Under the pieces are notes generated by a model. It made no database searches, was not told where the DNA came from, and saw only the letters and a program-made list of their open reading frames with translations. This document shows positions 15,116 through 21,572 of a stretch of DNA of 21,572 bases, piece by piece. Location of the stretch: positions 1-21,572 of the forward strand of contig JAGOCL010000005.1 in NCBI GenBank assembly GCA_017998755.1, given 5' to 3'. A program made the position numbers and the translations under genes. This DNA comes from Spirochaetota bacterium (GTDB taxonomy: Bacteria > Spirochaetota > GWE2-31-10 > MWDO01). Each line of letters starts with the position of its first letter. Positions within the stretch are counted from its first letter, which is position 1.

Positions 15116-16174
15116 ATGAAGACTCTTCTATACAATTTTTACAAAAACGTCGAAATAAAAGAACATAGATTGTTATACCTTTTTTTTGAGATAACAAGAA
15201 AATGTTGTCTGGATTGTCTTCATTGCGGCTCAGATTGCAAGAACGATTCGATCTACCCTGAAATTGATACCGACGGCTGGCTTAAGATCGTCGCCTACAT
15301 AAAAGAAAATTTTGAACAACCTCCTTTTATCGCTATAACCGGAGGAGAGCCGCTAATGAGAAAAGACCTAGCTCTTATCGGCAAAACGCTTACGTCTAAT
15401 AACGTCGGATGGGGAATAGTTACAAACGGCTTTCTACTGGACAATGATAGAATGGAAGAACTTATCGATTCCGGAATAAAAAGTATGACGATAAGTCTAG
15501 ACGGCGATGAAGAAAGTCATAATTTTTTACGAAATAACAGACATTCCTACGAAAAAGCTCTTAATTCCATAAAAATTGCCGCAAGTTCCGGACTAAATAT
15601 GTTTGACGTCGTTACTTGCGTATTTCAGAACAACCTCGATAAACTGGACATTATTGCTAATATTCTACTTGAATCAGGGGTAAAATATTGGCGTTTATTT
15701 AGAATTTTTCCTATCGGTAGAGCCAAAAACAATGAAAAACTACGTCTTGATTATAATAACACATGGAAAATGATTAATTGGATAAAGGATAATAAAAAAA
15801 AATATAAAGCCAAAGGACTAACGATAAATTTAAGTTGCGAAGGATACCTTCCGATGCAAATGGATTTAAAGGTTCGAGATACCCCATTCTTCTGTAGAGC
15901 AGGTATAAATATCGCCTCAATCTTATCTGACGGAACTATAACCGGCTGTTCGAACAACGGAGAGTCTTTTTTCGAAGGAAACATTACTAAAGACGATCTA
16001 CTTTTCGTTTGGCGCAACCGTTTCAAAAACTTCAGAGATAAATCGTGGTTGAAAGATAAAATATGCGAAGATTGCCGCCATCTAAAAAATTGCAGGGGTT
16101 CTTCCATTCATTTGTGGGATATGAAAAATAAATCTCCCTATTTCTGTTATTTGAAAGAGGATATTTTCCCTTGA
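15116..16174 (+). CDS. Radical SAM/SPASM peptide-modifying enzyme paired with the lipoprotein
   Basis: A 352-aa enzyme. The radical SAM cluster motif CxxxCxxC is C30, C34, C37 (KCCLDCLHC), followed by the AdoMet-binding GGEP at 76-79 and SLDG at 127-130. The C-terminal SPASM domain carries further iron-sulphur ligands: C260, C278, C317, C320, C326 and C344, in an order close to the usual pattern but without the C-x3-C after C326. SPASM enzymes typically modify ribosomally made peptides or proteins. Here the obvious substrate is the lipoprotein encoded 18 bases upstream (TIGR04133 paired with TIGR04134, as I recall). The ribosome binding site is weak, implying coupling to the lipoprotein. No exporter or peptidase gene is adjacent, so secretion would use the Sec and Lol-type routes. 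Confidence 0.88.
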   Translation: MKTLLYNFYKNVEIKEHRLLYLFFEITRKCCLDCLHCGSDCKNDSIYPEIDTDGWLKIVAYIKENFEQPPFIAITGGEPLMRKDLALIGKTLTSNNVGWGIVTNGFLLDNDRMEELIDSGIKSMTISLDGDEESHNFLRNNRHSYEKALNSIKIAASSGLNMFDVVTCVFQNNLDKLDIIANILLESGVKYWRLFRIFPIGRAKNNEKLRLDYNNTWKMINWIKDNKKKYKAKGLTINLSCEGYLPMQMDLKVRDTPFFCRAGINIASILSDGTITGCSNNGESFFEGNITKDDLLFVWRNRFKNFRDKSWLKDKICEDCRHLKNCRGSSIHLWDMKNKSPYFCYLKEDIFP

Positions 16175-16183
16175 AAAACAGTT

Positions 16184-16197
16184 GACACATATGTGTC
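16184..16197. promoter_or_regulatory. Perfect 14-bp palindrome, function unknown
   Basis: GACACATATGTGTC is a perfect inverted repeat ten bases after the radical SAM stop. The first bases form TTGACA with the preceding TT, but no -10 box is found at the right distance. It could be a protein-binding site or part of the 3' untranslated region. Confidence 0.35.
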
Positions 16198-16240
16198 TAT
16201 AACTAAACGAAAGTTTTATCGTAGTCTCTATAAGCGCTCT

Positions 16241-16271
16241 AAAAAAACAGTAACATATGCGCATGTTTTTT
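16241..16271. terminator. Bidirectional intrinsic terminator between convergent genes
   Basis: AAAAAACA (from 16242) pairs with TGTTTTTT (ending near 16271), and a second AACAT/ATGTT stem lies inside. The A-run on one side and T-run on the other allow termination in both directions, which fits its place between the radical SAM gene (plus) and the response regulator (minus). Confidence 0.55.
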
Positions 16272-16310
16272 GTCGCGAACTATATCTATCCGCTACAATT
16301 GTTGCGCTAA

Positions 16311-17660
16311 TTACAACTTTATATCGTATTCGGCAATTTTAGTATGTAACGTTTTCCTATTTAGGTCCAGTATCTCCGCCGCTTTAGATTTATTACCGTT
16401 TGTTATTTTAAGCGTCGTCATTATCGCCTTTTTCTCAATGTTTTTCATAGTCGCCGGTAGTTCAATTTTTAATACGTTCCCCGAATCTTCTTCATTTCTA
16501 ATGTGCGGAGGCAGATCGTCCGCGTCGATAACGTCTCCTTTGCATAGAACTACGGCGGATTCTATAACGTTTCTTAATTCGCGTATATTTCCGGGCCATT
16601 GATAATTATATAAGCAGGTCGTCGCTTTAGTCGTGATTTCCTTTATTATTTTATTATTTTCCTTAGAAAAATCTGATATAAACTTTGACGTCATAAGCGG
16701 AATATCTTCCTTCCTTTCTCTAAGCGGAGGAACGTCGATCTGAACGACGTTTAGACGGTAATAAAGATCCTCTCGAAACCTTCCCATTTCTACCTCTCTT
16801 TTCAGATCCAGATTGGTAGCGGAAATTATTCTCACATCGACTCGCAGAGTTTCCTCGCCGCCTACCCTTTCAAAAGAGTGATCTTGTAATACTCTAAGTA
16901 GTTTTACCTGAGTTTGCGGCGAGATTTCGCCTATTTCGTCGAGAAACAGAGTCCCGCCGTCGGCAAGTTCAAATCTTCCTTTTTTTGTTTTTATCGCGCC
17001 GGTAAAAGCCCCCTTATCGTGCCCGAATAGTTCGCTTTCAAGAAGCGATTCGGAAAGCGCTGCGCAATGGGCTTTAATAAACGGCTTATCGTTTCGTTTA
17101 GACAACTCGTATATTAAATTCGCGACAAGCTCCTTACCGACGCCGTTTTCGCCTAATATCAAAACGGAAGATTTAGTCGGGGCTACGTTTTGGATAATAT
17201 TAAAAATTTTATCCATCTTCCCGGATTTACCGATAATCGCCCCTTTACCTAAATTATCAATTTTAGATTGGAGATTTCTGTTTTCGATAATCAGCCTTCT
17301 TTGAGACAGAGCTCTTGATACAATAAGCGAAAGTTTGTCGAGATTGAGAGGTTTAGTAATAAAATCGTAAGCCCCTTCTCGCATAGCTTGAACGGCGCCT
17401 TCGACTGTGCCGTGCCCCGTTAGTATTATGACGGGAACGTTAAAATAATCTTTTATTATTATTTTCATCAACTGCTCGCCGTCCATATTAGGCATTTTCA
17501 GATCCGTAATAACCGCGTCTATTTCATTATTCTGAAGAGCCGTCAACGCTTCGCGGCCGTCGCTCGCTAAAAAAATATTGTGGCCGTCTTTTTTTAACGC
17601 CAGTCGTAGTCCTTCTCGTATATTTTTTTCATCGTCGACAATCAATATGTTAGCCGTCAT
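16311..17660 (-). CDS. Sigma-54-dependent response regulator (NtrC/AtoC family)
   Basis: A 449-aa enhancer-binding protein. The receiver domain (about 1-115) has acidic pair D9/D10, phospho-acceptor D53 (ITDLKMPNMDG), T81 and K103. The AAA+ domain (about 140-375) has Walker A GENGVGKE (170-177), the sigma-54 contact loop GAFTGA (217-222), Walker B TLFLDEIGE (237-245) and FREDLYYRLNVV (295-306). The C-terminal Fis-type helix-turn-helix is NKSKAAEILDLNRKTLHTKI (about 427-446). All parts needed to activate sigma-54 RNA polymerase are intact. It overlaps the histidine kinase gene by 11 bases and is the last gene of the holB operon. No -24/-12 promoter was recognised in the window, so its targets are elsewhere. 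Confidence 0.95.
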   Translation of the reverse strand: MTANILIVDDEKNIREGLRLALKKDGHNIFLASDGREALTALQNNEIDAVITDLKMPNMDGEQLMKIIIKDYFNVPVIILTGHGTVEGAVQAMREGAYDFITKPLNLDKLSLIVSRALSQRRLIIENRNLQSKIDNLGKGAIIGKSGKMDKIFNIIQNVAPTKSSVLILGENGVGKELVANLIYELSKRNDKPFIKAHCAALSESLLESELFGHDKGAFTGAIKTKKGRFELADGGTLFLDEIGEISPQTQVKLLRVLQDHSFERVGGEETLRVDVRIISATNLDLKREVEMGRFREDLYYRLNVVQIDVPPLRERKEDIPLMTSKFISDFSKENNKIIKEITTKATTCLYNYQWPGNIRELRNVIESAVVLCKGDVIDADDLPPHIRNEEDSGNVLKIELPATMKNIEKKAIMTTLKITNGNKSKAAEILDLNRKTLHTKIAEYDIKL

Positions 17661-18834
17661 CTTTTACCCCTTTTTCATCGTATTCCAATAGGCCTTGTTC
17701 TATAAAAGGCGCCGGTAATTTTATAGAAAAAACGGTCTCGCCCTTTTTAGAAGTAAATTTTACTTCGCCGTTATGTTCTTTAATTATTTTATAAAAAATT
17801 GTAAGCCCCAGACCGGTTCCGTAACTTTTTGTCGTAAAATAAGGATCAAATATTTTATTTTGTATCTCGTCGGGAATCCCATCGCCGTTGTCGATTATCT
17901 CGATTATTACGTAATTCTTATCCACATAAGAATCAATTTCAATAACAGGTTTATGCGTATTTTTCAACGCCGCTATACTATTTTGTACAAGATTTAGCAA
18001 GGCCATTCTAAAATATTTTTCGTCAAGCCATACGTCGGGAAGATTTTTAAAATTTTTTTCCAGACGGATATTTTTATCTTTAAGCTCCGGTTTGATAAAT
18101 TCGATAAATTTTTCGAGGTAAATTTGAAGATTTACAAGCATCGGCTCGGCTTTTAGGGGGCGTACGGTAAAAAGGAAGTTATTTACTATCTCGCTTAGCC
18201 GCTCGGTTTCCTCTTTCAGGACGTCGACCGAATATTTTATTTCTTCGGAGACCCCGCTTTGACACTCGTTAATTTCGCGGTCAAGCAGTTGGATATGGAT
18301 ACTCATGGCTCCGAGCGGATTTTTTATCTCGTGAGCGATACCGGCGGAGATTGTAGTAAGAGCCGCGAGACTCTCCGCTTGTCTCAATTTTTTTTCATTT
18401 TCTTTTGTTTGAGAAATGTCGGCGATGATAACTATATTACCGATGATTTTACCGTCGGCAACAAGAGGATGTAGCGATAAAGAGATAAAAGCGGCGATGT
18501 TTGAGTTAATTTTAAATTCGCGCGACGATATTTTCTCCTCGTTTAAGATCGCCGAGTATATCATGTCGACGATTTGATCATTTTTTAAAATATTTACCAA
18601 ACTGTTTCCGAGAGCCTCAGGTTGGTTAAATCCGAATATTTTGGAAAATATTTTATTAACAAAAATAATTTTTTTTTCTTTATCAAGTACAAGCACCCCT
18701 TCGGACATAGAGTTAAATACCGTTTTGAGCGTCTCATTTTCTTCAATAAGCTCTAAAACAAACTCTTTTAATGTGTCTCCATTGATTTTATCTAACTTTT
18801 TTTTGATTGAGGATAAAAAACTAGAATTTATCAT
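17650..18834 (-). CDS. Cytoplasmic PAS-domain sensor histidine kinase (NtrB-like)
   Basis: This 394-aa kinase has no membrane segment, so it senses a cytoplasmic signal. A short N-terminal coiled coil precedes a PAS domain (about 38-140, NSMSEGVLVLDKEKKIIFVN). The dimerisation box has phospho-acceptor H168 (AGIAHEIKNPLGAM). The ATPase domain has the N box (NLVQNSIAAL), G1 (DNGDGIP), F box (IFDPYFTTK) and G2 (GTGLGL). This is the NtrB/AtoS type that partners NtrC-like regulators, and the partner gene follows with an 11-base overlap. Its own start (ATG 18832-18834) overlaps the holB stop by 14 bases, so translation is coupled. The ligand of the PAS domain is unknown. Confidence 0.95.
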   Translation of the reverse strand: MINSSFLSSIKKKLDKINGDTLKEFVLELIEENETLKTVFNSMSEGVLVLDKEKKIIFVNKIFSKIFGFNQPEALGNSLVNILKNDQIVDMIYSAILNEEKISSREFKINSNIAAFISLSLHPLVADGKIIGNIVIIADISQTKENEKKLRQAESLAALTTISAGIAHEIKNPLGAMSIHIQLLDREINECQSGVSEEIKYSVDVLKEETERLSEIVNNFLFTVRPLKAEPMLVNLQIYLEKFIEFIKPELKDKNIRLEKNFKNLPDVWLDEKYFRMALLNLVQNSIAALKNTHKPVIEIDSYVDKNYVIIEIIDNGDGIPDEIQNKIFDPYFTTKSYGTGLGLTIFYKIIKEHNGEVKFTSKKGETVFSIKLPAPFIEQGLLEYDEKGVKDDG

Positions 18835-20032
18835 TTAATGCGAGTCCTTTTAAAGGATAAAATACCCCTTCCAACGACCAAACGGGGTTTAATCCAAAAG
18901 TATCCATTTTCTTATATTTCTCTTGTATAAATTCTTTTATATAATTGAGATCCATTGACGGTATATTTCTTAATACTTTTATATTCTCATTAATTTCCGA
19001 ATTCAACTCCCTATCAAGTAGCTCTCTTTCGATCGCTACCGAAGTCCATTTCAAAAGCGCTTTAGCGAATTTCTTATCGTTATATTTCTGCAGAGCCGTT
19101 TCTAATTCAGTAAAGCTATGTTCTTTTATAAATACGTAATTTATAATCTTCTCAACTGTCGGTAAAATATTATTATAAGAGGTTTCGTCGTCTCGATATA
19201 AAAAATCGTCAACCGTTTTATAAATATTTGTTTCGCCAAATTCATTTTGAAGTACTTCGGCAGTTTCGCTCTCGCCGATTTTCTGAAAATAAAAAGCGCG
19301 GCATCTTGAAAGAATAGTCTGAATAATTCTATTTTTATTTTCCGCTATTAAGATGAAAAACAAATTTCTAGACGGTTCTTCAAGTCTTTTCAACAAAATA
19401 TTCCGCGAAGAGTCTTCAAGATAATCGATCTGATCAATTATTACGCATCTATTGATATCCGGTTGATTTATATAAGTCCAGTCTAGAGTTGCGCGTATAG
19501 CGTCTACCGGAATATTCTGTTTTTTATACAGAACGTTTATTTCAGATATAGCGTTTGTTATTTTATCTATCATATCGTTATCTAGTCTATCTTTTGACAT
19601 AAAGTCGTAAATATCTTCGCTGAAAGACTGTATTAGTTTTTTTTCAACGTCGGTAAAAACGTCTTTGATTAAAAAATCCTGCAGAGGTAAAAATTGAAGT
19701 TTTGTATATTTCAACATTTTTTGAAGATATTTTTTATCTCCCGAATTTTTGTATGACTTCGCATATTCTATGATATAGAAATAGAAATTTCTTCTGCTTA
19801 GATAGATTAGTCCTTCAAAATCAAGCGATTCTATCCGCTTGCAGTTAGGGCAGGAACATTCATGAGCTCCGTTACCTTTGCAATTCAAGATTTTTACTAC
19901 TTCCAGAGCGGTAGTAAGTTTACCGGTAGAATTATCTCCATGAAAAATTAATGAGTTTGGAAGAGTTCCGCTAATTATGTCGTTTGACAGAAGGGACGTA
20001 ACTTTTTTTTGTCCAATAATATTTTCAAACAC
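18821..20032 (-). CDS. holB: DNA polymerase III delta-prime subunit (clamp loader)
   Basis: A 403-aa clamp-loader subunit. It begins VFENIIGQKKVTSLL from GTG 20030-20032. The frame is open to 20101, but the promoter at 20060-20088 starts transcription near 20053, so only the GTG fits, with GAGAG seven bases upstream. A P-loop-like GDNSTGK is at 32-38, a zinc module C51, C59, C61, C64 follows, then VIIDQIDYLEDSSRNILLKRLEEPS and the trans-acting motif LSRC. Two oddities: the zinc module is one residue shorter than the usual CxxCxxC, and about 110 residues are inserted between it and the IPVDAIR segment, making the protein longer than E. coli delta-prime (334 aa). It is the first gene of an operon with a two-component pair. 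Confidence 0.88.
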   Translation of the reverse strand: MFENIIGQKKVTSLLSNDIISGTLPNSLIFHGDNSTGKLTTALEVVKILNCKGNGAHECSCPNCKRIESLDFEGLIYLSRRNFYFYIIEYAKSYKNSGDKKYLQKMLKYTKLQFLPLQDFLIKDVFTDVEKKLIQSFSEDIYDFMSKDRLDNDMIDKITNAISEINVLYKKQNIPVDAIRATLDWTYINQPDINRCVIIDQIDYLEDSSRNILLKRLEEPSRNLFFILIAENKNRIIQTILSRCRAFYFQKIGESETAEVLQNEFGETNIYKTVDDFLYRDDETSYNNILPTVEKIINYVFIKEHSFTELETALQKYNDKKFAKALLKWTSVAIERELLDRELNSEINENIKVLRNIPSMDLNYIKEFIQEKYKKMDTFGLNPVWSLEGVFYPLKGLALNDKF

Positions 20033-20059
20033 AATTATTCTCTCTATATAATAATATGG

Positions 20060-20088
20060 ATAATAATAAACAATGACAAAATTGTCAA
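20060..20088 (-). promoter_or_regulatory. Strong promoter of the holB–kinase–regulator operon
   Basis: On the minus strand a perfect -35 TTGACA (20083-20088), 17-base spacer, and -10 TATTAT (20060-20065). The start is near 20053, about 21 bases before the holB GTG. The -35 box runs into the first unit of the hairpin array. Confidence 0.72.
20074..20087. promoter_or_regulatory. Inverted repeat over the holB -35 region
   Basis: TGACAA (20074-20079) and TTGTCA (20082-20087) are perfect inverted arms around AA. The site covers most of the -35 box and part of the spacer, a position suited to a repressor operator. The binding protein is unknown. Confidence 0.35.
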
Positions 20089-20236
20089 GTATCGCTTCCA
20101 ATATTTAATAAAAGCGATGCAAGCGCTCGTTTCCATTAGTTAAAAAAGAAACGATACAAGTATCGCTTCCATGTTTTTAAAGGGGGCGATGCAAGTATCG
20201 CTTCCATGTTTTTAAAGGGGGCGCAAGTATTGCTTC
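20086..20236. repeat. Array of five degenerate ~35-bp tandem units forming hairpins
   Basis: The core CAAGTATCGCTTCC recurs at 20086, 20120 (diverged), 20157, 20192 and 20224 (diverged, CAAGTATTGCTTC), with spacings of 34, 37, 35 and 32 bases. Units 3 and 4 are identical over 32 bases, including ATGTTTTTAAAGGGGGCG. The core is the right arm of a hairpin: GCGAT-gcaagt-ATCGC. At 20182-20205 the stem is 9 bp with two G·T pairs; at 20148-20169 it is 10 pairs with one mismatch. The last unit runs into T8, giving a terminator-like end on the plus strand (about 20216-20245). The array lies between two divergent promoters. It is not CRISPR: units are contiguous with near-identical 'spacers' and internal dyads. 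I did not see this unit elsewhere in the window. Confidence 0.85.
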
Positions 20237-20283
20237 TTTTTTTTATTATACAAAAATCATTGTTATACAAATAAATTTTATTG

Positions 20284-20299
20284 AAATTAACGTTAATTT
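20284..20299. promoter_or_regulatory. Perfect 16-bp palindrome beside the -35 region (candidate operator)
   Basis: AAATTAACGTTAATTT is a perfect inverted repeat ending at the edge of the weak -35 region of the promoter for the 395-aa protein. Position and symmetry suit a dimeric regulator, although AT-rich palindromes also arise by chance. Confidence 0.4.
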
Positions 20300-20328
20300 G
20301 TGTTAAAAATACTTATTTAAATTATAAT
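20299..20328 (+). promoter_or_regulatory. Promoter for the 395-aa protein
   Basis: A perfect -10 TATAAT (20323-20328), preceded at 18 bases by TGTGTT (20299-20304), a poor -35. The start would be near 20335, nine bases before ATG 20344, so the upstream TTG 20281 cannot be the start codon. A weak -35 suggests activation or AT-rich upstream help. Confidence 0.5.
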
Positions 20329-20343
20329 AAATACAAGGATTAT

Positions 20344-21531
20344 ATGGAAGATAGGAGCATGATAAAGCCTGTTTTATCGGCTTTAGAGTATTTCAGCGAT
20401 AGCGAGGAAGAACTTCAACATTATTATAAAATTATCGATAAATTTTGCGCAAATTGGTTTGGCAAACCGGTATTAGTATCAAAATTCAACAACATCGATT
20501 TGTTATTGATTCACGACATTTTAGGAGAGTATCTTAGATTTGAGGGAAACAATAAGAAAATCGCGCTCTGGCTTTTATCTATAAACAGAGTCTGTTATAA
20601 TTTTACGGCAAATCTCACAACCGCTCAAAGAGAGATAGAAGATATTTCAAAAATTCCAAGCGACGAGTTGGATATCTCTTTGATAGAACCTATTTTGAAG
20701 AACCTTAAACAACTTGAAGACAATCACCTTACCGCAGGCGTCGGCGAAAACGGCGCTCAAGATATAATCGGCAACTTTCTGCAATGGGTAGGAATTTATA
20801 CTACTTTTATATACCCGTCTCTTGAAAATAAAACAGATTTTTACGATAAAAACGTCTTGAGAGCTATGAATTTTCTTTTAGCCGAATTTATCCTTCAAAA
20901 GTCTAACGACAAAAGATTGGCTTTTTTATTAATGGCGATTATGGAAGCGTGTAAACAATATTCGTTACAAAAAAGCGGCGAAAATCCAGAAATAATCAAA
21001 TCAAACTCGCAAGTCGTTTTACCAGGTAAAGAAGAGGCGTTAGTTCAAGAATTGCTTAACACTTTACGGAGAGAAAATGAAAAACAGAGGTCCCGACCGA
21101 TTTTGACAAAAGAAATTTTAGCTGATCAATTTCTAAAAGATAGCTTTGATAATTTCATAAACGATCTAAACGGCGACGAAGTCGAATCCGTTACAATTTT
21201 CAATAATTTCTCTTTCGACCTTGCAAAAGAGTTTTTATCTTTCGATACTGGCAAACAATTTCTTTTTTTACAAACCTTATCGAGATATAGAACTAACGCC
21301 GCGGATACCTTAAAGCCAAAAGTTTATGAAAATCTTAAAAAATCGGTATCGCTACTATCTAGCAGAACAAAAGATTGGTTTAAATCGGAGCTTGAAAAAC
21401 TTAACGACCGTAAGGATATCTATATCGAGTATATTATTCACAAGATTATTAGCGAAAATTCAACCACCAAGGCCAATACGGCAAAACTTTTTATAATGCT
21501 TTATCTCATAAAAAAATTAAACTTGATGTAA
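20344..21531 (+). CDS. Hypothetical protein, 395 aa
   Basis: I do not recognise a family. The protein is almost wholly helical and cytoplasmic in appearance, with no signal peptide, membrane segment, zinc cysteines or clear catalytic motif. It has regularly spaced Leu/Phe/Tyr residues (SALEYFSDSEEELQHYYKIIDKFCANWFG at the start), a central segment that may be a linker (about 240-275, with SNSQVVLPGKEEALVQELLN), and a C-terminal helical part ending KLFIMLYLIKKLNLM. ATG 20344 has AAGGA just upstream and fits the promoter. The frame is open further back to TTG 20281, but that lies upstream of the -10. It is transcribed away from holB, with the hairpin array between. Codon use resembles the core genes. 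Confidence 0.8.
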   Translation: MEDRSMIKPVLSALEYFSDSEEELQHYYKIIDKFCANWFGKPVLVSKFNNIDLLLIHDILGEYLRFEGNNKKIALWLLSINRVCYNFTANLTTAQREIEDISKIPSDELDISLIEPILKNLKQLEDNHLTAGVGENGAQDIIGNFLQWVGIYTTFIYPSLENKTDFYDKNVLRAMNFLLAEFILQKSNDKRLAFLLMAIMEACKQYSLQKSGENPEIIKSNSQVVLPGKEEALVQELLNTLRRENEKQRSRPILTKEILADQFLKDSFDNFINDLNGDEVESVTIFNNFSFDLAKEFLSFDTGKQFLFLQTLSRYRTNAADTLKPKVYENLKKSVSLLSSRTKDWFKSELEKLNDRKDIYIEYIIHKIISENSTTKANTAKLFIMLYLIKKLNLM

Positions 21532-21572
21532 ATATCCCGCTATCTCAAGATTTCTATATCGTTTATCTGAAT

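Noticed and set aside
20033..20101. Longer start for holB at 20101
   Set aside because: It would begin upstream of the strong promoter at 20060-20088, and the family N-terminus (FENIIGQ) begins right after GTG 20030-20032.
20086..20236. CRISPR array
   Set aside because: The intervals between cores are near-identical rather than unique, the repeat core is short and internally dyadic, and no cas gene is present.
20281..20343. Upstream TTG start for the 395-aa protein
   Set aside because: The TATAAT -10 box (20323-20328) and the ribosome binding site lie downstream of it.

Overview
The window reads as chromosomal DNA of an AT-rich bacterium, most likely a Treponema-like spirochaete. That is an inference from gene order: the run dnaG – rpoD – C4 zinc-ribbon coiled-coil protein – RNase HI, and the run holB – PAS histidine kinase – sigma-54 response regulator, match what I recall of Treponema chromosomes. 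No 16S gene or other decisive marker is present. Coding density is high, starts are mostly ATG with some TTG/GTG, and several clear sigma-70 type promoters (TTGACA-17-TATAAT-like) can be read.

Layout. (1) 1-4030, plus strand: the 3' end of dnaG, rpoD, a coiled-coil/zinc-ribbon protein, an RNase HI-type protein and the RNase P RNA gene rnpB. The rnpB 5' helix strand lies inside the end of the RNase HI gene. (2) 4069-5337, minus: aroA (EPSP synthase). (3) 5571-8888, minus: a compact, overlapping restriction-modification operon made of an AlwI-type endonuclease and two beta-class adenine methyltransferases. It is visibly poorer in CG dinucleotides than its flanks, so probably acquired. The last methyltransferase has no ATG/GTG/TTG in front of its catalytic motif. 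(4) 9179-11595, plus: an MBOAT acyltransferase plus an SGNH-hydrolase-like membrane-anchored partner, probably O-acylating a surface glycan. (5) 11612-12631, minus: two small genes I do not recognise, one of them exported. (6) 13022-14635, plus: a YkpA/YbiT-type ABC-F ATPase behind a strong promoter. (7) 14717-16174, plus: a small lipoprotein followed by a radical SAM/SPASM enzyme, matching the orphan 'rSAM/lipoprotein system' (TIGR04134/TIGR04133 as I recall them). (8) 16311-20032, minus: holB (delta prime), a soluble PAS histidine kinase and an NtrC-type regulator, with overlapping ends, transcribed from one strong promoter. (9) 20086-20236: five degenerate ~35-bp tandem units forming hairpins, between two divergent promoters. 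(10) 20344-21531, plus: an unrecognised 395-aa protein behind a promoter that overlaps a perfect 16-bp palindrome.

The parts most worth a second look are the radical SAM/lipoprotein pair, the hairpin array at 20086-20236, the RNase HI/rnpB overlap, and the methyltransferase that must start at a non-standard codon, be made by frameshifting, or be a fresh start-codon mutant.
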